A stretch of 56,906 nucleotides of DNA from CAXSEF01 sp050920955 (GCA_050920955.1 JBPBQS010000237.1:1-56906); one strand, 5' to 3'. Positions 15,079 to 24,411 are shown, counted from the stretch's first letter. The notes: generated by a model from the sequence alone, not told the origin. Program-made: numbers and translations.

Positions 15079-17235
15079 ATGATGACGATCCTGATCATCG
15101 ACGACAGCATGACCAACCGGAAGATCTACTCGAGGCTCGCCGCCTCGCTGCAGGCCGACGTCAGGACGGTGTGCTTCGACCGCTCCACCGCGGCGCTCGA
15201 GTGGCTCGAGGCCAACTCCGCGGACCTGGTCATCACCGACTTCAAGATGCCGCAGATGGACGGCGCGACGTTCACGCGCCGCCTGCGCGAGCGGTCGTCG
15301 GACGGCGACATTCCCGTGATCGTGGTCACCGCCTACAGCGACCACGCGTTCCGCATGGAGGCGCTGGAGGCCGGCGCCACCGACTTCCTGCTCACGCCGG
15401 TCGACCACTACGAGTTCGTCGCCCGCGCGCGCAACCTGCTCAAGCTCAGGAGCCAGCAGCGCATCATCCAGGCGCGCGCCGAGACCCTGCAGGACGAGCT
15501 GGTCCGCACGCGCGAGGCGCACGAGGCGCTGGCGCGCGACAGCCGCGAGGCGCTGGCCGAGATCATCGACACCATGCCGGCGCTGATCAGCGCGACCGCG
15601 CGCGACGGCTCGTGCCTGTTCGTCAACGAGGGACTTGCGCGCTTCGTGGGCCGGGCGCGCGGCGAGGCGGAGCGCCTCGGCCTCGACGCGCTGTTCGGCG
15701 AGGCCCACGGCCTGACCAGCCAGGCGCTGAACGAGCTGGTGTTCGAGACCGGGGTCGCGCTGGCCTCGCGCGAGGAGACGCTGGTCGACGGGGCCGGGCA
15801 GGGGCGGACGTTCCTGACCGCGCGCACGCCGCTGCGCCGCGCCGGCGCCGCCGTGGTCGGCGTGCTGACGACCTCGCTCGACATCACCGAGCGCAAGGCC
15901 GCCGAGGAGCGGCTGAGCCATCTGGCACACCACGACACGCTGACCGACCTGCCGAACCGCGCGCTGCTGCGCACGCGGCTGCGCCAGGCGCTGGCGCGGG
16001 GGCGGCGCGGCGACCGCTCGTTCGCGCTGCACTTCATCGACCTCGACCGCTTCAAGGCGATCAACGACGCGCTCGGCCACCATTTCGGCGACCAGGTGCT
16101 CGTCGCGGTCGGCGAGCGGCTGACGCGGATGATGGCGCCGGGCGATACCGTGGCGCGGCTCGGCGGCGACGAGTTCGCGATCCTGCAGTGCGGCGTGGCC
16201 GGGCCGGACGACGCGGAGGCGCTCGCGGGCAGGATCATCCGCGACATGGCCGTGCCGCTGGTGTGCGAGGGGCAGGAGGTGACGATCGGCGCCTCGATCG
16301 GCGTCACGATCCACCCGCGCGACGGTGCCGAGGAGGACGACCTGCTGCGCAACGCCGACCTCGCGATGTACCGCGCCAAGGCCGCCGGGCGCGACACCTG
16401 GCGGTTCTTCGCCGAGGGCATGAACCCCGGCGCGCGCGACGCGATGCGCACCGAGGCCGACCTGCGCAACAGCGTGGCGCGCGGCGAGCTGGTGCTGCAC
16501 TACCAGCCGCAGGTCGACCTCGCGACCGGGCGGATCGTGGGCGCCGAGGCGCTGCTGCGCTGGGCGCGGCGCGGGCACGGGCTGGTGCCGCCGGGCAGCT
16601 TCATCGCACTCGCCGAGGAGACCGGGCTGATCCTGGTGATCAGCGAGTGGGTGCTCAGGGAGTCGTGCCGGCAGGCGGCGGCGTGGCACGCGGCCGGGCT
16701 CGGGCCGATCCGGCTCGGCGTGAACCTGTCGCCGGTGCAGTTCCGCCGCCAGGACGTCTTCGACCTCGTGGTGCGCACGCTGGCCGAGACCGGGCTGGCG
16801 CCGGAGCTGCTGGAGCTGGAGCTGACCGAGAACATCCTGATGGAGAACGCCGACGACGCGGTCGTGGCGCTGCAGCGGCTGCGCTCGATCGGCGTGATGC
16901 TGTCGGTCGACGACTTCGGCACCGGCTACTCGTCGCTGAGCTACGTCAAGCGCTTCCCGATCAACCGGCTCAAGATCGACCAGTCGTTCGTGCGCGGGCT
17001 CGGCACCGACGTGAGCGACACCGCGATCGTGCAGACGATCCTGGAGCTGGGCCACCTGCTCGACCTCAAGGTGATCGCGGAGGGCATCGAGAGCGAGGCG
17101 CAGATGACCTGGCTGCGCCAGGAGGGCTGCGAGGAGGGGCAGGGCTTCCACTTCAGCCGCCCCGTGCCGGCGTCCGAGTTCGAGGCGCTGCTGCGCCGCC
17201 AGGCCGCGCCGGCACCGGCGGCGCTCGCCACATGA
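15079..17235 (+). CDS. Response regulator with REC-PAS-GGDEF-EAL domains
   Basis: A 718-residue cytoplasmic protein: REC at 3-125, coiled linker, PAS at about 165-275, GGDEF at 285-450 and EAL at 465-710. REC has IIDDS and phosphoacceptor D54 (VITDFKMPQMDG), but the conserved switch lysine is replaced by T106 (FLLTPVD). GGDEF is intact at 362-366 while the RxxD inhibitory site is absent (APGD). EAL (E490) retains NLSPVQF, LELTEN, DDFGTG, KIDQSF and AEGIES, so phosphodiesterase activity is likely. It sits between the RpfF-like and RpfC-like genes, the place held by the HD-GYP regulator RpfG in Xanthomonas, and ends in ATGA coupling with the kinase. Start 15079 lies just downstream of the promoter-like element; an upstream frame start at 14977 precedes it and is unlikely. 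Confidence 0.92.
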   Translation: MMTILIIDDSMTNRKIYSRLAASLQADVRTVCFDRSTAALEWLEANSADLVITDFKMPQMDGATFTRRLRERSSDGDIPVIVVTAYSDHAFRMEALEAGATDFLLTPVDHYEFVARARNLLKLRSQQRIIQARAETLQDELVRTREAHEALARDSREALAEIIDTMPALISATARDGSCLFVNEGLARFVGRARGEAERLGLDALFGEAHGLTSQALNELVFETGVALASREETLVDGAGQGRTFLTARTPLRRAGAAVVGVLTTSLDITERKAAEERLSHLAHHDTLTDLPNRALLRTRLRQALARGRRGDRSFALHFIDLDRFKAINDALGHHFGDQVLVAVGERLTRMMAPGDTVARLGGDEFAILQCGVAGPDDAEALAGRIIRDMAVPLVCEGQEVTIGASIGVTIHPRDGAEEDDLLRNADLAMYRAKAAGRDTWRFFAEGMNPGARDAMRTEADLRNSVARGELVLHYQPQVDLATGRIVGAEALLRWARRGHGLVPPGSFIALAEETGLILVISEWVLRESCRQAAAWHAAGLGPIRLGVNLSPVQFRRQDVFDLVVRTLAETGLAPELLELELTENILMENADDAVVALQRLRSIGVMLSVDDFGTGYSSLSYVKRFPINRLKIDQSFVRGLGTDVSDTAIVQTILELGHLLDLKVIAEGIESEAQMTWLRQEGCEEGQGFHFSRPVPASEFEALLRRQAAPAPAALAT

Positions 17236-19859
17236 GGCTCGCGCCGGGCGGGGGCGTGGGCCCCGGGGTGGCGGGCCCCGGGTTGGCGGGCCTGGGGCGG
17301 GCGATGCTCGTCGCCGGCGGCGGGGGGGTCTGGCGGCGGGCCTGCGCCGCGTCGGGCGGCGAGGCCGAGATGGCGCGCAACCGCCTGGTGTTCGGCAGCG
17401 TCGGCGTGGCGTTCCTGCTGGCGCTGCACCGGGGCGCGGTGCAGGCGCCGCTGGTGCTGCTCGCGGCCTATGTCGCGGCCGCGGTGGCGATCATGGCGCA
17501 CGTCCTGGCCGCGCCCGCGCGCTACCACGTGCGGCGCGTGGTGGCGATCGTGGCGGACTCCACGATCCTGTCGTGCGAGCTGCACATGGGCGGCGAGCCG
17601 GTGGCGCTGTTCTTCTGCCTCTATCTCTGGATGGTGTTCGGCAACGGGTTCCGCTTCGGCGTGGACTGGCTGGGCGTGGCGACGGTGGCCGCGTGCCTCG
17701 GCTTCCTGGGCGTGTGCCTCTCCACGCCGTACTGGCTGGGCCAGGAGCACCTCGCGGCGGGGCTGATGGCGGGGCTGGTGGCGCTGCCGCTGTACGCGGG
17801 GGTGCTGATCCGCAGGCTGTCGCAGGCGGGCGAGGCGGCGGAGGCGGCCAAGCGCGCGGCCGAGGAGGCCAGCCGGGCGAAGACGCTGTTCATGGCCAGC
17901 GTCAGCCACGAGCTGCGCACGCCGCTGACCGCGATCATCGGCATGGGCGGGCTGCTGCGCGACACCGCGCTGCTGCCCGAGCAGCGCGAGATGACGCGCA
18001 CCGTCGAGGACGCGGCGCGCTCGCTGCTGGCGCAGATCGACGGGCTGCTCGACTTCTCGCGCATCGAGGCGGGCCGGATGCCGGTCGAGCCGGTGGCGTT
18101 CGATCCGGCCGAGCTGCTGCGCGAGCTGCGCGGCCTGGTGTGGGTGCAGGCGCGGGCCAAGGGCATACGCGTCGACCTCAACATCACGCCGCGCACGCCG
18201 CGCCGCGTGCTGGCGAGCCGGCGCCACCTGTCCGACATCCTCACCAACCTGCTCAGCAACGCGGTGAAGTTCACGGCGCAGGGCGGCGTGCTCGTGGCCG
18301 TCGACGTGGAGCACGGCGAGGCGGGCGGGCTCAGGCTCGTCGTCGAGGTGTGCGACACCGGCATCGGCATCGCGCCCGAGGCGCAGGCGCGGGTGTTCGA
18401 GACCTTCACCCAGGCCAACGCCAGCATCCTCAACGACTACGGCGGCACCGGGCTCGGGCTGGCCATCGCGCGCCGGCGCTCGGAGCTGCTGGAGGGGACC
18501 CTGGTGCTGCACAGCGAGCCCGGCGTCGGCAGCACTTTCCGGCTCGACGTGCCGGTCGGCGCGGTCGAGGCGGACGCGGCCGAGGAGGGAGGCGCGCTGG
18601 ACGGGCTGGCGGTGGTGCTGCTCGCGGGCGAGGGGGAGGCGGGGCGCGAGGCGGGGCGCGCCGTGGCCGGGCGGCTGCGCGCGTGCGGCGTGCGGCTGCG
18701 GCCGTGCTCCGGCGTGGACGCGGCGCTGGGGATGCTGGCCGCGCCCGGGCCCGACGCGGGGCGTGCGCCGGTGCTGGTGGTGGTCGAGGACGGGCTGGGC
18801 TGCGCGCCGGACGGGCTGTGGCAGGAGCTGGAGGCGGCGCCGGGCCGGGCGGCGGCGATCCTCGTCGGCGACGCGCGCACGCCGGGGCACGACCGCCGGC
18901 GCCAGTTCGTGTCGGTGCTGGCGCGCGACGCCTCGGTCGCCGAGGTCGGTGCGGCGCTGCGTGTCGCGCTGGTGCAGGCCGGCGGGCGACGCGCCGAGGC
19001 GGCGGGGCAGGCGCCGCAGGCCGTGCACGGGTCCGGCGGGGAGGGTGCGGGCGGCGGGCGGGCGCTGGACGTGCTCGTGGCGGACGACAACCTGGTGAAC
19101 CAGAAGGTGTTCGCGCGGATCCTGGAGCGCGCGGGGCACCGTGTGCGGCTGGTGTCGGACGGCGAGGCGACGCTGGACGCGCTGGAGGATGCGTCGGCGT
19201 TCGACCTCGTGCTGATGGACGTGAACATGCCGAAGCTGGACGGCATCGAGGTGACGAAGATGTTCCGCTTCATGGCGCCGCCCGGGCCGAGGCTGCCGAT
19301 CGTGGCGCTGACGGCGGATGCCACGGCGGAGATGGCACAGCGGTGCCTGGCGGCGGGCATGGATGCGTGCGTCACCAAGCCGATCGCGCCGGACGACCTG
19401 GTGGCGCTGGTGGAGCGGCTGGCGAACGCGGGGGCGGCGGAGGCGGCGGGCGAGGGGGTGGTGCCGATCTCGCGGCATCCGAAGTATCGCGGCCAGCCGG
19501 GCGAGGTGCTCGACGAGGCCAAGCTGCGCGTCCTGCACGAGCTTGGCGGGGCGGGGTTCGTGGCCGAGCTGGTCGAGGACTACCTGGGCGAGGCGGAGGG
19601 GAGCATCGGGCAGCTCGAGGCGGCGGCGGCGAAGGGCGACGTCGTGGCGTTCCGCTTCCACGCGCACGCGCTGCGCAGCGCGTCGAGCAACATCGGGGCG
19701 CGTGCGATCGGCGAGCTGTGCGACCCGTGGCAGCACGCCAGGCTGGCGGAGATCGCCGAGCAGGCGCCGCAGATGTCGCGCCGGGTGCGGGCGGAGTTCG
19801 AGCGCACCCGGGCCGCGCTGCTGGCCGCGGCGCCGCCCGCCGGCCGGGCCGAGGGCTGA
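17232..19859 (+). CDS. rpfC: RpfC-like hybrid sensor kinase (DSF receptor candidate)
   Basis: An 875-residue protein. A short N-terminal stretch (ASGGEAEMARNRLVF) precedes five to six TM helices to about residue 200; WMVFGNGFRFG and GLVALPLYAGVLIRRL are typical of RpfC input domains. HisKA follows (H226 in SHELRTPL), then HATPase (N, DTGIGI and GTGLGLAI boxes), a degenerate receiver-like region, REC with D663 in LMDVNMP, and a C-terminal HPt with H812 in HALRSASSNIG. RpfC senses DSF and phosphorylates its output regulator; here that is presumably the REC-PAS-GGDEF-EAL protein immediately upstream. Start 17232 overlaps its stop as ATGA, indicating translational coupling; 17370 is an alternative but would cut the conserved N-terminal motif. 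Confidence 0.88.
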   Translation: MRLAPGGGVGPGVAGPGLAGLGRAMLVAGGGGVWRRACAASGGEAEMARNRLVFGSVGVAFLLALHRGAVQAPLVLLAAYVAAAVAIMAHVLAAPARYHVRRVVAIVADSTILSCELHMGGEPVALFFCLYLWMVFGNGFRFGVDWLGVATVAACLGFLGVCLSTPYWLGQEHLAAGLMAGLVALPLYAGVLIRRLSQAGEAAEAAKRAAEEASRAKTLFMASVSHELRTPLTAIIGMGGLLRDTALLPEQREMTRTVEDAARSLLAQIDGLLDFSRIEAGRMPVEPVAFDPAELLRELRGLVWVQARAKGIRVDLNITPRTPRRVLASRRHLSDILTNLLSNAVKFTAQGGVLVAVDVEHGEAGGLRLVVEVCDTGIGIAPEAQARVFETFTQANASILNDYGGTGLGLAIARRRSELLEGTLVLHSEPGVGSTFRLDVPVGAVEADAAEEGGALDGLAVVLLAGEGEAGREAGRAVAGRLRACGVRLRPCSGVDAALGMLAAPGPDAGRAPVLVVVEDGLGCAPDGLWQELEAAPGRAAAILVGDARTPGHDRRRQFVSVLARDASVAEVGAALRVALVQAGGRRAEAAGQAPQAVHGSGGEGAGGGRALDVLVADDNLVNQKVFARILERAGHRVRLVSDGEATLDALEDASAFDLVLMDVNMPKLDGIEVTKMFRFMAPPGPRLPIVALTADATAEMAQRCLAAGMDACVTKPIAPDDLVALVERLANAGAAEAAGEGVVPISRHPKYRGQPGEVLDEAKLRVLHELGGAGFVAELVEDYLGEAEGSIGQLEAAAAKGDVVAFRFHAHALRSASSNIGARAIGELCDPWQHARLAEIAEQAPQMSRRVRAEFERTRAALLAAAPPAGRAEG

Positions 19860-19872
19860 GACGCCTTGTCCT

Positions 19873-19934
19873 GAGGAGAGGGATCAAAGGGCCTCGGGCC
19901 CTTTGCGGGTCCGGGCAGAGCCCGGCCTTGCCTG
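19873..19934 (+). repeat. Family A repeat, copy A6 (right half only)
   Basis: Contains CAAAGGGCC-tcg-GGCCCTTTG and CCGGGC-aga-GCCCGG, immediately downstream of the RpfC-like kinase. The left pair of hairpins is missing. Confidence 0.85.
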
Positions 19935-20037
19935 CCCCGGAAACCGAACCGTCGCGGTGGAATACGCGCCGCGCCGCGCCATATCCGGTGGCCTCGCGGA
20001 TGCCTGTTCGGGTCCGCCCAGCGACCAGGATCACGGC

Positions 20038-20280
20038 ATGGCGTCCACGACCCAGATCATCTACCAGCCCTACGTGGCCGGGGCGCGCGGGGCGCTCAAG
20101 CCGGGCACGGCGATCGCGTGCCGCTCGGCCGAGGAGGGCGTGCGCCGGGCCGAGCGGGCGCTGCAGGGCGGGTCGATCCTGGGCGCGCAGGTGGTGCGCA
20201 TGACGCACGACGACGACGCGGGCGAGTTCGGCGACCCGGAGTTCCTGGCCAGGCTGGGGCAGGTGCCCGACGGCGAGTGA
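20038..20280 (+). CDS. Small conserved-looking hypothetical protein
   Basis: An 80-residue soluble acidic protein with ordered pieces: IIYQPYVAGARGALKPG, a Ser/Glu/Arg helix (CRSAEEGVRRAERAL), VVRMTHDDD, and a terminal EFGDPEFLARLGQVPDG. AGGA precedes the ATG. The pattern resembles short uncharacterised proteins I associate with Rhodospirillales-type genomes, but I cannot name the family. No link to neighbours is evident. Confidence 0.65.
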   Translation: MASTTQIIYQPYVAGARGALKPGTAIACRSAEEGVRRAERALQGGSILGAQVVRMTHDDDAGEFGDPEFLARLGQVPDGE

Positions 20281-20292
20281 GGCTGCCGCCGC

Positions 20293-21522
20293 TCAGGTGA
20301 CGGCGCGTCGCGTGCGGAACCGCGGGTCGCGCCAGGCCTCGGTGGCCATGACCTCGCGCAGCGTCTCGGCGGCGTCCCACAGATCGGCGTGGCGCAGGTA
20401 GAGCGGGGTGATGCCGAAGCGCAGGATGTCGGGCGCGCGTACGTCGCCGGTCACGCCGCGCGCGATCAGGGCCTGCATGATCGCGTAGGCCTCGGGGTGG
20501 CGGAACGAGACCTGGCTGCCGCGCGCCGCGCCCGGGGGTGGGCCGGCCGGGGCGAGGGCAGGGCAGCGTTCCGCGACGAGAGTTTCCAGCAGCGCGGACT
20601 GGCGCAGCGACTTGGCGCGGACCTCGGCCATGGGCGCGCGCAGGGCGATGTCGACGCCGACCTCGAGCGCCGAGAGCGCCAGGATCGACGGCGTGCCCAC
20701 GATGCCGCGCGCGATGCCCGGCGCGGGGGCGAAGCGTTCGTGGAAGCCGAACGGCTCGGCGTGGCCCAGCCAGCCGGTGATCGGGAAGCGCGCCTCCGCC
20801 TGCAGCCGTTCGGCGACGTAGAGGAAGGCGGGCGCGCCCGGGCCGCCGTTGAGGAACTTGTAGCCGCAGCCCACGGCGAGGTCCGCGCCCGCCGCCTCCA
20901 GCGCGACCGGCACGGCGCCGGCCGAGTGCGCCAGGTCCCACAGCGCCAGCGCGCCCGCCGCGTGCGCCTCGGCCGTCACCGCCGCCATGTCGTGCATCGC
21001 GCCGGTGCGGTAGTTCACGTGGGCGAGCAGCACCACCGCGACGTCCGGGCCGAGCGCCGCCCCGATGCCCCCGGGCTCGACCAGGCGCAGGGCGTGGCCG
21101 CCGCCGAGCAGGGAAGCGAGGCCCTCCGCGACGTAGGCGTCGGTCGGGAAGTCGCCGCGCTCGGCCAGGATCACCCGGCGCTCCGGGCGCAGGCCCAGCG
21201 CCACCGCCAGCAGCTTGAACACGTTCACCGAGGTCGAGTCCGCCGCCACCACGGTGCCCGGCGCCGCGCCCAGCAGGCGGGCGATCTTCTCCCCCACCGC
21301 GAGCGGCAGGCCGAGCCAGCCGGCGTCGTTCCACGAGCCGATCAGCCCGCCGCCCCACTCGCGCTCCACCACCGCCGCCACGCGCGAAGCCGTCGCACGC
21401 GGCAGAGCGCCGAGCGAGTTGCCGTCGAGGTAGACGCCCGGGGGGAGGGCGAACTCGTCGCGGAACGGCGCGAGGGGGTCGTCGCGGTCCAGCCGCTCCA
21501 GGTCGGCGCGGGCGAGGGGCAT
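20293..21522 (-). CDS. kynU: Kynureninase
   Basis: A 409-residue PLP enzyme that cleaves kynurenine or 3-hydroxykynurenine to (hydroxy)anthranilate and alanine. It shows the family YLDGNSLGALPR motif near residue 31, EREWGGGLIGSWNDAGW, ADSTSVNVFK, LLAHVNYRTGAMHDM, the WDLAHSAGAVP aspartate/histidine, and the Schiff-base lysine in GCGYKFLNGGPGAP. Length is normal. GGAGGA precedes the 21522 ATG. No tryptophan dioxygenase or formamidase gene is in view, so the rest of the pathway must be elsewhere. Confidence 0.95.
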   Translation of the reverse strand: MPLARADLERLDRDDPLAPFRDEFALPPGVYLDGNSLGALPRATASRVAAVVEREWGGGLIGSWNDAGWLGLPLAVGEKIARLLGAAPGTVVAADSTSVNVFKLLAVALGLRPERRVILAERGDFPTDAYVAEGLASLLGGGHALRLVEPGGIGAALGPDVAVVLLAHVNYRTGAMHDMAAVTAEAHAAGALALWDLAHSAGAVPVALEAAGADLAVGCGYKFLNGGPGAPAFLYVAERLQAEARFPITGWLGHAEPFGFHERFAPAPGIARGIVGTPSILALSALEVGVDIALRAPMAEVRAKSLRQSALLETLVAERCPALAPAGPPPGAARGSQVSFRHPEAYAIMQALIARGVTGDVRAPDILRFGITPLYLRHADLWDAAETLREVMATEAWRDPRFRTRRAVT

Positions 21523-21540
21523 CGGCGGGGGTCCTCCGAA

Positions 21541-21662
21541 GGAAGCAAGGTTGAGGCGCTGCCTCAAACTCCGCCAAAGGCTGCGCCCTTGGAACGCGCC
21601 ACTTAGGGAAGGCGATCCAAGGGCCCAGCCCTTGGCGGGTTCGGGCAGGGCCCGACCTTGCC
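21541..21662 (+). repeat. Family A repeat, copy A7 (full length)
   Basis: Four hairpins. The second is CCAAAGG/CCCTTGG with a GU-type mismatch and the third is the shorter CCAAGGG-ccca-CCCTTGG form. Terminal inverted pair GCAAGGT/ACCTTGC. It lies between kynureninase and the MFS gene, both on the minus strand, and ends within the MFS stop codon. Confidence 0.88.
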
Positions 21663-23122
21663 TACTCCACCGTGATGTCGCGCGGCCGCAGGGTCAGGGC
21701 CACCGACGGCACCAGCGTCGCCAGCGCCAGGGTTGCCGCGGTGATCGCGAACACCGCCCAGAACGTCAGGTGCAGCGCCCCGCCGAGGGCCGCGCGCGTC
21801 GCCGCCTCGCCCGCCGTGGTGCCGGAGTTGTCGAGCAGGGCGCGGACGCTGTCGAGGCTCGTGGACTGGTGCGCCAGGCCGAGGTTCAGCACGCCGCCCA
21901 GCACGGTCGCGCCCAGCGTGCTGCCCAGGTTGCGCGAGAAGATGTTGGACGCGGTGGCAGCACCCCGCTCGGCCCAGCCGACGCTGTCCTGCACGATCAC
22001 GATCGCCGCCGTGCTGAGGAAGCCCATGCCCAGGCCCACCACCACGGAGCCCGCGCCGGCCAGCAGCGGCGAGTCGCCCGGCTGCAGGGCCACGAACGCC
22101 AGCGCGCCGGTCGGCAGCAGGGCGGCGCCGAACAGGAGCGTCGCGCGCAGGCCGAAGCGGGCGAAGTTGCGCGCGGCCAGCGTGGCGCCCACCGGCCAGC
22201 CCGCGACCATCATCGTGAGCGCGAAGCCGGCGACGAGCGCGGAGCGGTGCAACACGCCCTGCACGTACATCGGCAGGAAGGCGGTCAGGCCGATGATCGC
22301 CATGCCGCTGAGCAGCGTGGCGGCGTTGCAGGTGGCGATCGGGCGGCGGGCCCACAGCGCGAAGGCCAGCATCGGGTCGCGGGCGCGGCGCTCCTGGAGC
22401 ACGAACAGCGCGGCGCTGAGCACGAAGGCCGCGAGCGCCGGGGCCGCCATGCGGCTGCCCTGCGTGCCGATGGAGGTGAGGGCGACCATCAGCGAGGCGA
22501 TCGCGGCGGTGAAGAGTGCCGCGCCGGCGATGTCCACGCCGTGGCGCTTGGGGGCGACCTTCTCGTGGAGGAAGGCGGAGAAGCCGGCGAAGGCGACGAT
22601 GCCGACGGGCACGTTGATCCAGAAGATCCACGCCCAGCTCAGGTGGCGGATGATGAGCCCGCCGGCCAGCGGGCCGAGCACGGAGGAGATGCCCCATACG
22701 CTGGCGAGCCAGCCCTGGATCTTCCCGCGCTCCTGCACCGAGTACAGGTCGCCGACCACGGTCAGGCTCACCGGCTGGATCGCGCCGGCGCCGACGCCCT
22801 GCACCAGGCGGAAGGCGATCAGCGAGGGCATCGACCAGGCCAGCCCGCACAGCACCGAGCCCACCAGGAAGACCACGATGCCGAAGAGCAGCACCGGGCG
22901 GCGGCCGTAGAGGTCGGCGAGCTTGCCGAACACCACGGTGGTCGCGGTCTGCGTCAGCAGGAAGGAGGAGAACACCCACGCGTAGAGGTGCAGGTCGCCG
23001 AGCTGTCCGGCGATCTGCGGCATGGCGGTGGAGACGATGGTGGCCTCGATCGCGATCATGAACATCGCGGCCATCACGGAGGCCAGGACCAGCGGGCGGC
23101 GGAGCATCGGGGGGGAGGACAT
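21662..23122 (-). CDS. MFS drug/proton antiporter (DHA2 family, 14 TM)
   Basis: A 486-residue integral membrane transporter with about 14 hydrophobic segments. MFS motif A is GKLADLYGRRP after TM2; RLVQGVGAGAIQPVSLTVVGDLY is the TM4 motif B region; and GPLAGGLIIRHLSWAWIFWINVPVG is the motif C/TM6 region characteristic of DHA2 (EmrB/QacA-like) exporters. Substrate unknown. The predicted start at 23122 has only a weak ribosome site, and a second ATG five codons later is possible. No efflux periplasmic adaptor is adjacent. Confidence 0.92.
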   Translation of the reverse strand: MSSPPMLRRPLVLASVMAAMFMIAIEATIVSTAMPQIAGQLGDLHLYAWVFSSFLLTQTATTVVFGKLADLYGRRPVLLFGIVVFLVGSVLCGLAWSMPSLIAFRLVQGVGAGAIQPVSLTVVGDLYSVQERGKIQGWLASVWGISSVLGPLAGGLIIRHLSWAWIFWINVPVGIVAFAGFSAFLHEKVAPKRHGVDIAGAALFTAAIASLMVALTSIGTQGSRMAAPALAAFVLSAALFVLQERRARDPMLAFALWARRPIATCNAATLLSGMAIIGLTAFLPMYVQGVLHRSALVAGFALTMMVAGWPVGATLAARNFARFGLRATLLFGAALLPTGALAFVALQPGDSPLLAGAGSVVVGLGMGFLSTAAIVIVQDSVGWAERGAATASNIFSRNLGSTLGATVLGGVLNLGLAHQSTSLDSVRALLDNSGTTAGEAATRAALGGALHLTFWAVFAITAATLALATLVPSVALTLRPRDITVE

Positions 23123-23191
23123 GGCTTTGTGCGTAGGCGCTTTGCCGGGCGGCGGGAACCGGGGCGGCCGAGGGACGGACCTGCGGCGGGC

Positions 23192-23320
23192 GCAAGGAAG
23201 CATGGGCTCTGCCCAAACCCGCAAAGGGCCGGGAGGCCCTTTGATCCCTTTACTTAAGGGATGCGTTCCAAGGGCGCAGCCTTTGGCGGAGTTTGAGGCG
23301 GAGCCTCAACCTTGCTTGCT
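23192..23320 (-). repeat. Family A repeat, copy A8 (full length, inverted)
   Basis: Reverse orientation relative to A1, with GGGC-tct-GCCC, CAAAGGGCC/GGCCCTTTG, CCAAGGG/CCTTTGG and GAGGC/GCCTC stems. It lies between the MFS and aldo/keto reductase genes; its end supplies the last codons of the reductase. Confidence 0.9.
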
Positions 23321-24400
23321 GGCCTGCTCGTCCCAGCCCGCGACATCGTGGCCGCCGAACACCATGCGCCGGATTGCCGGCGCGGCCAGGCCCGCGCTGA
23401 ACCCCGGGGCGGGCGCGCTGGCCGTGTCGAGGCGGCGCATCTGGTCGTCGTCGAGCCGGAGGCCGGCGGCGGCGATGCTGCCTTCGAGCTGGGACACGGT
23501 GCGCGCGCCGACCAGGGTCGAGGTGACGCCCGGGCGCGCCATGGTCCAGGCGAGGGCGACCTGGGCTGCGGGGCGGCCGAGCTCGGCGGCGACGGCCTTC
23601 AGGACCGCGAGGATGTCCCAGTTGCGGTCGGCGAACTTGGTGTTGCCGAAGGGGTTGGCGCCGCTGAGGCGGCCGGTGGCGCCGGTGTCGGCGCGGTCGT
23701 ACTTGCCGGTGAGGAAGCCGCCGGCCAGGGGGCTCCACGGCATCACGCCCAGGCCGGCCTCGCGCGCGGCAGGGAAGTGCTCGGACTCGACGTCGCGCGC
23801 GACCAGCGAGTACTCGACCTGCATGGCGACGGGGCCGGGGATGCGGCGCTCGGTGGCGATCGTGGCCGCCTTCATCGCGAGCCAGGCGGGCATGTCGGAC
23901 AGCGCGTAGTGGAGGATCTTGCCCGCCGCCACGAGGCCGCCCAGCGTGTGCACGATCTCCTCGACGGGCGTCACGCTGTCCCAGATGTGCATCCAGTAGA
24001 GGTCGACGTGGTCGGTGCCGAGGCGCCGGAGCGAGGCGTCGATCGCGCGGCGGATGTTCTTCGCCCCGGCGCCGCCGGCGTTGGGGTTGCCGCTGCTGGT
24101 CCCGGCCGCGGCGAGCGGGCTGCGCGAGGCGTTGAACGCGAACTTGGTGGCCAGGACGATCTCGTCGCGCGAGGCGGTCTCGCGGATGAAGCGGCCGACG
24201 AGCGTCTCGCTTTCGCCGCCCGCGTAGATGTCGGCGGTGTCGACGAAGTTGCCGCCGGCGTCGCGGTAGGCGTGGAACATCGCGCGCGACGCGGCCTCGT
24301 CGGCGCCCCACTCGCCCTGCCCGAACGTCATGGTGCCCAGGGCGAGGGGGCTGACCACCAGGCCGGAGCGGCCCAGCGTGCGGAACTTCGTGAGTGACAT
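23306..24400 (-). CDS. Aldo/keto reductase
   Basis: A 364-residue NADPH-dependent reductase of the TIM-barrel AKR superfamily. The tetrad is readable as D and Y in FVDTADIYAGGESE, K in VLATKF and H in LYWMHIWD; the cofactor region includes GVMPWSPLAGGFLTGKY and a C-terminal VGARTVSQLEGS. It resembles YajO/YghZ-like AKRs. Carbonyl substrate unknown. It is divergent from a TetR gene 80 bases away, the usual setting for a repressor and its target. Its last four residues (SKQG) and stop are encoded by repeat copy A8. Confidence 0.92.
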   Translation of the reverse strand: MSLTKFRTLGRSGLVVSPLALGTMTFGQGEWGADEAASRAMFHAYRDAGGNFVDTADIYAGGESETLVGRFIRETASRDEIVLATKFAFNASRSPLAAAGTSSGNPNAGGAGAKNIRRAIDASLRRLGTDHVDLYWMHIWDSVTPVEEIVHTLGGLVAAGKILHYALSDMPAWLAMKAATIATERRIPGPVAMQVEYSLVARDVESEHFPAAREAGLGVMPWSPLAGGFLTGKYDRADTGATGRLSGANPFGNTKFADRNWDILAVLKAVAAELGRPAAQVALAWTMARPGVTSTLVGARTVSQLEGSIAAAGLRLDDDQMRRLDTASAPAPGFSAGLAAPAIRRMVFGGHDVAGWDEQASKQG

Positions 24401-24411
24401 CGTGCGGTGAC

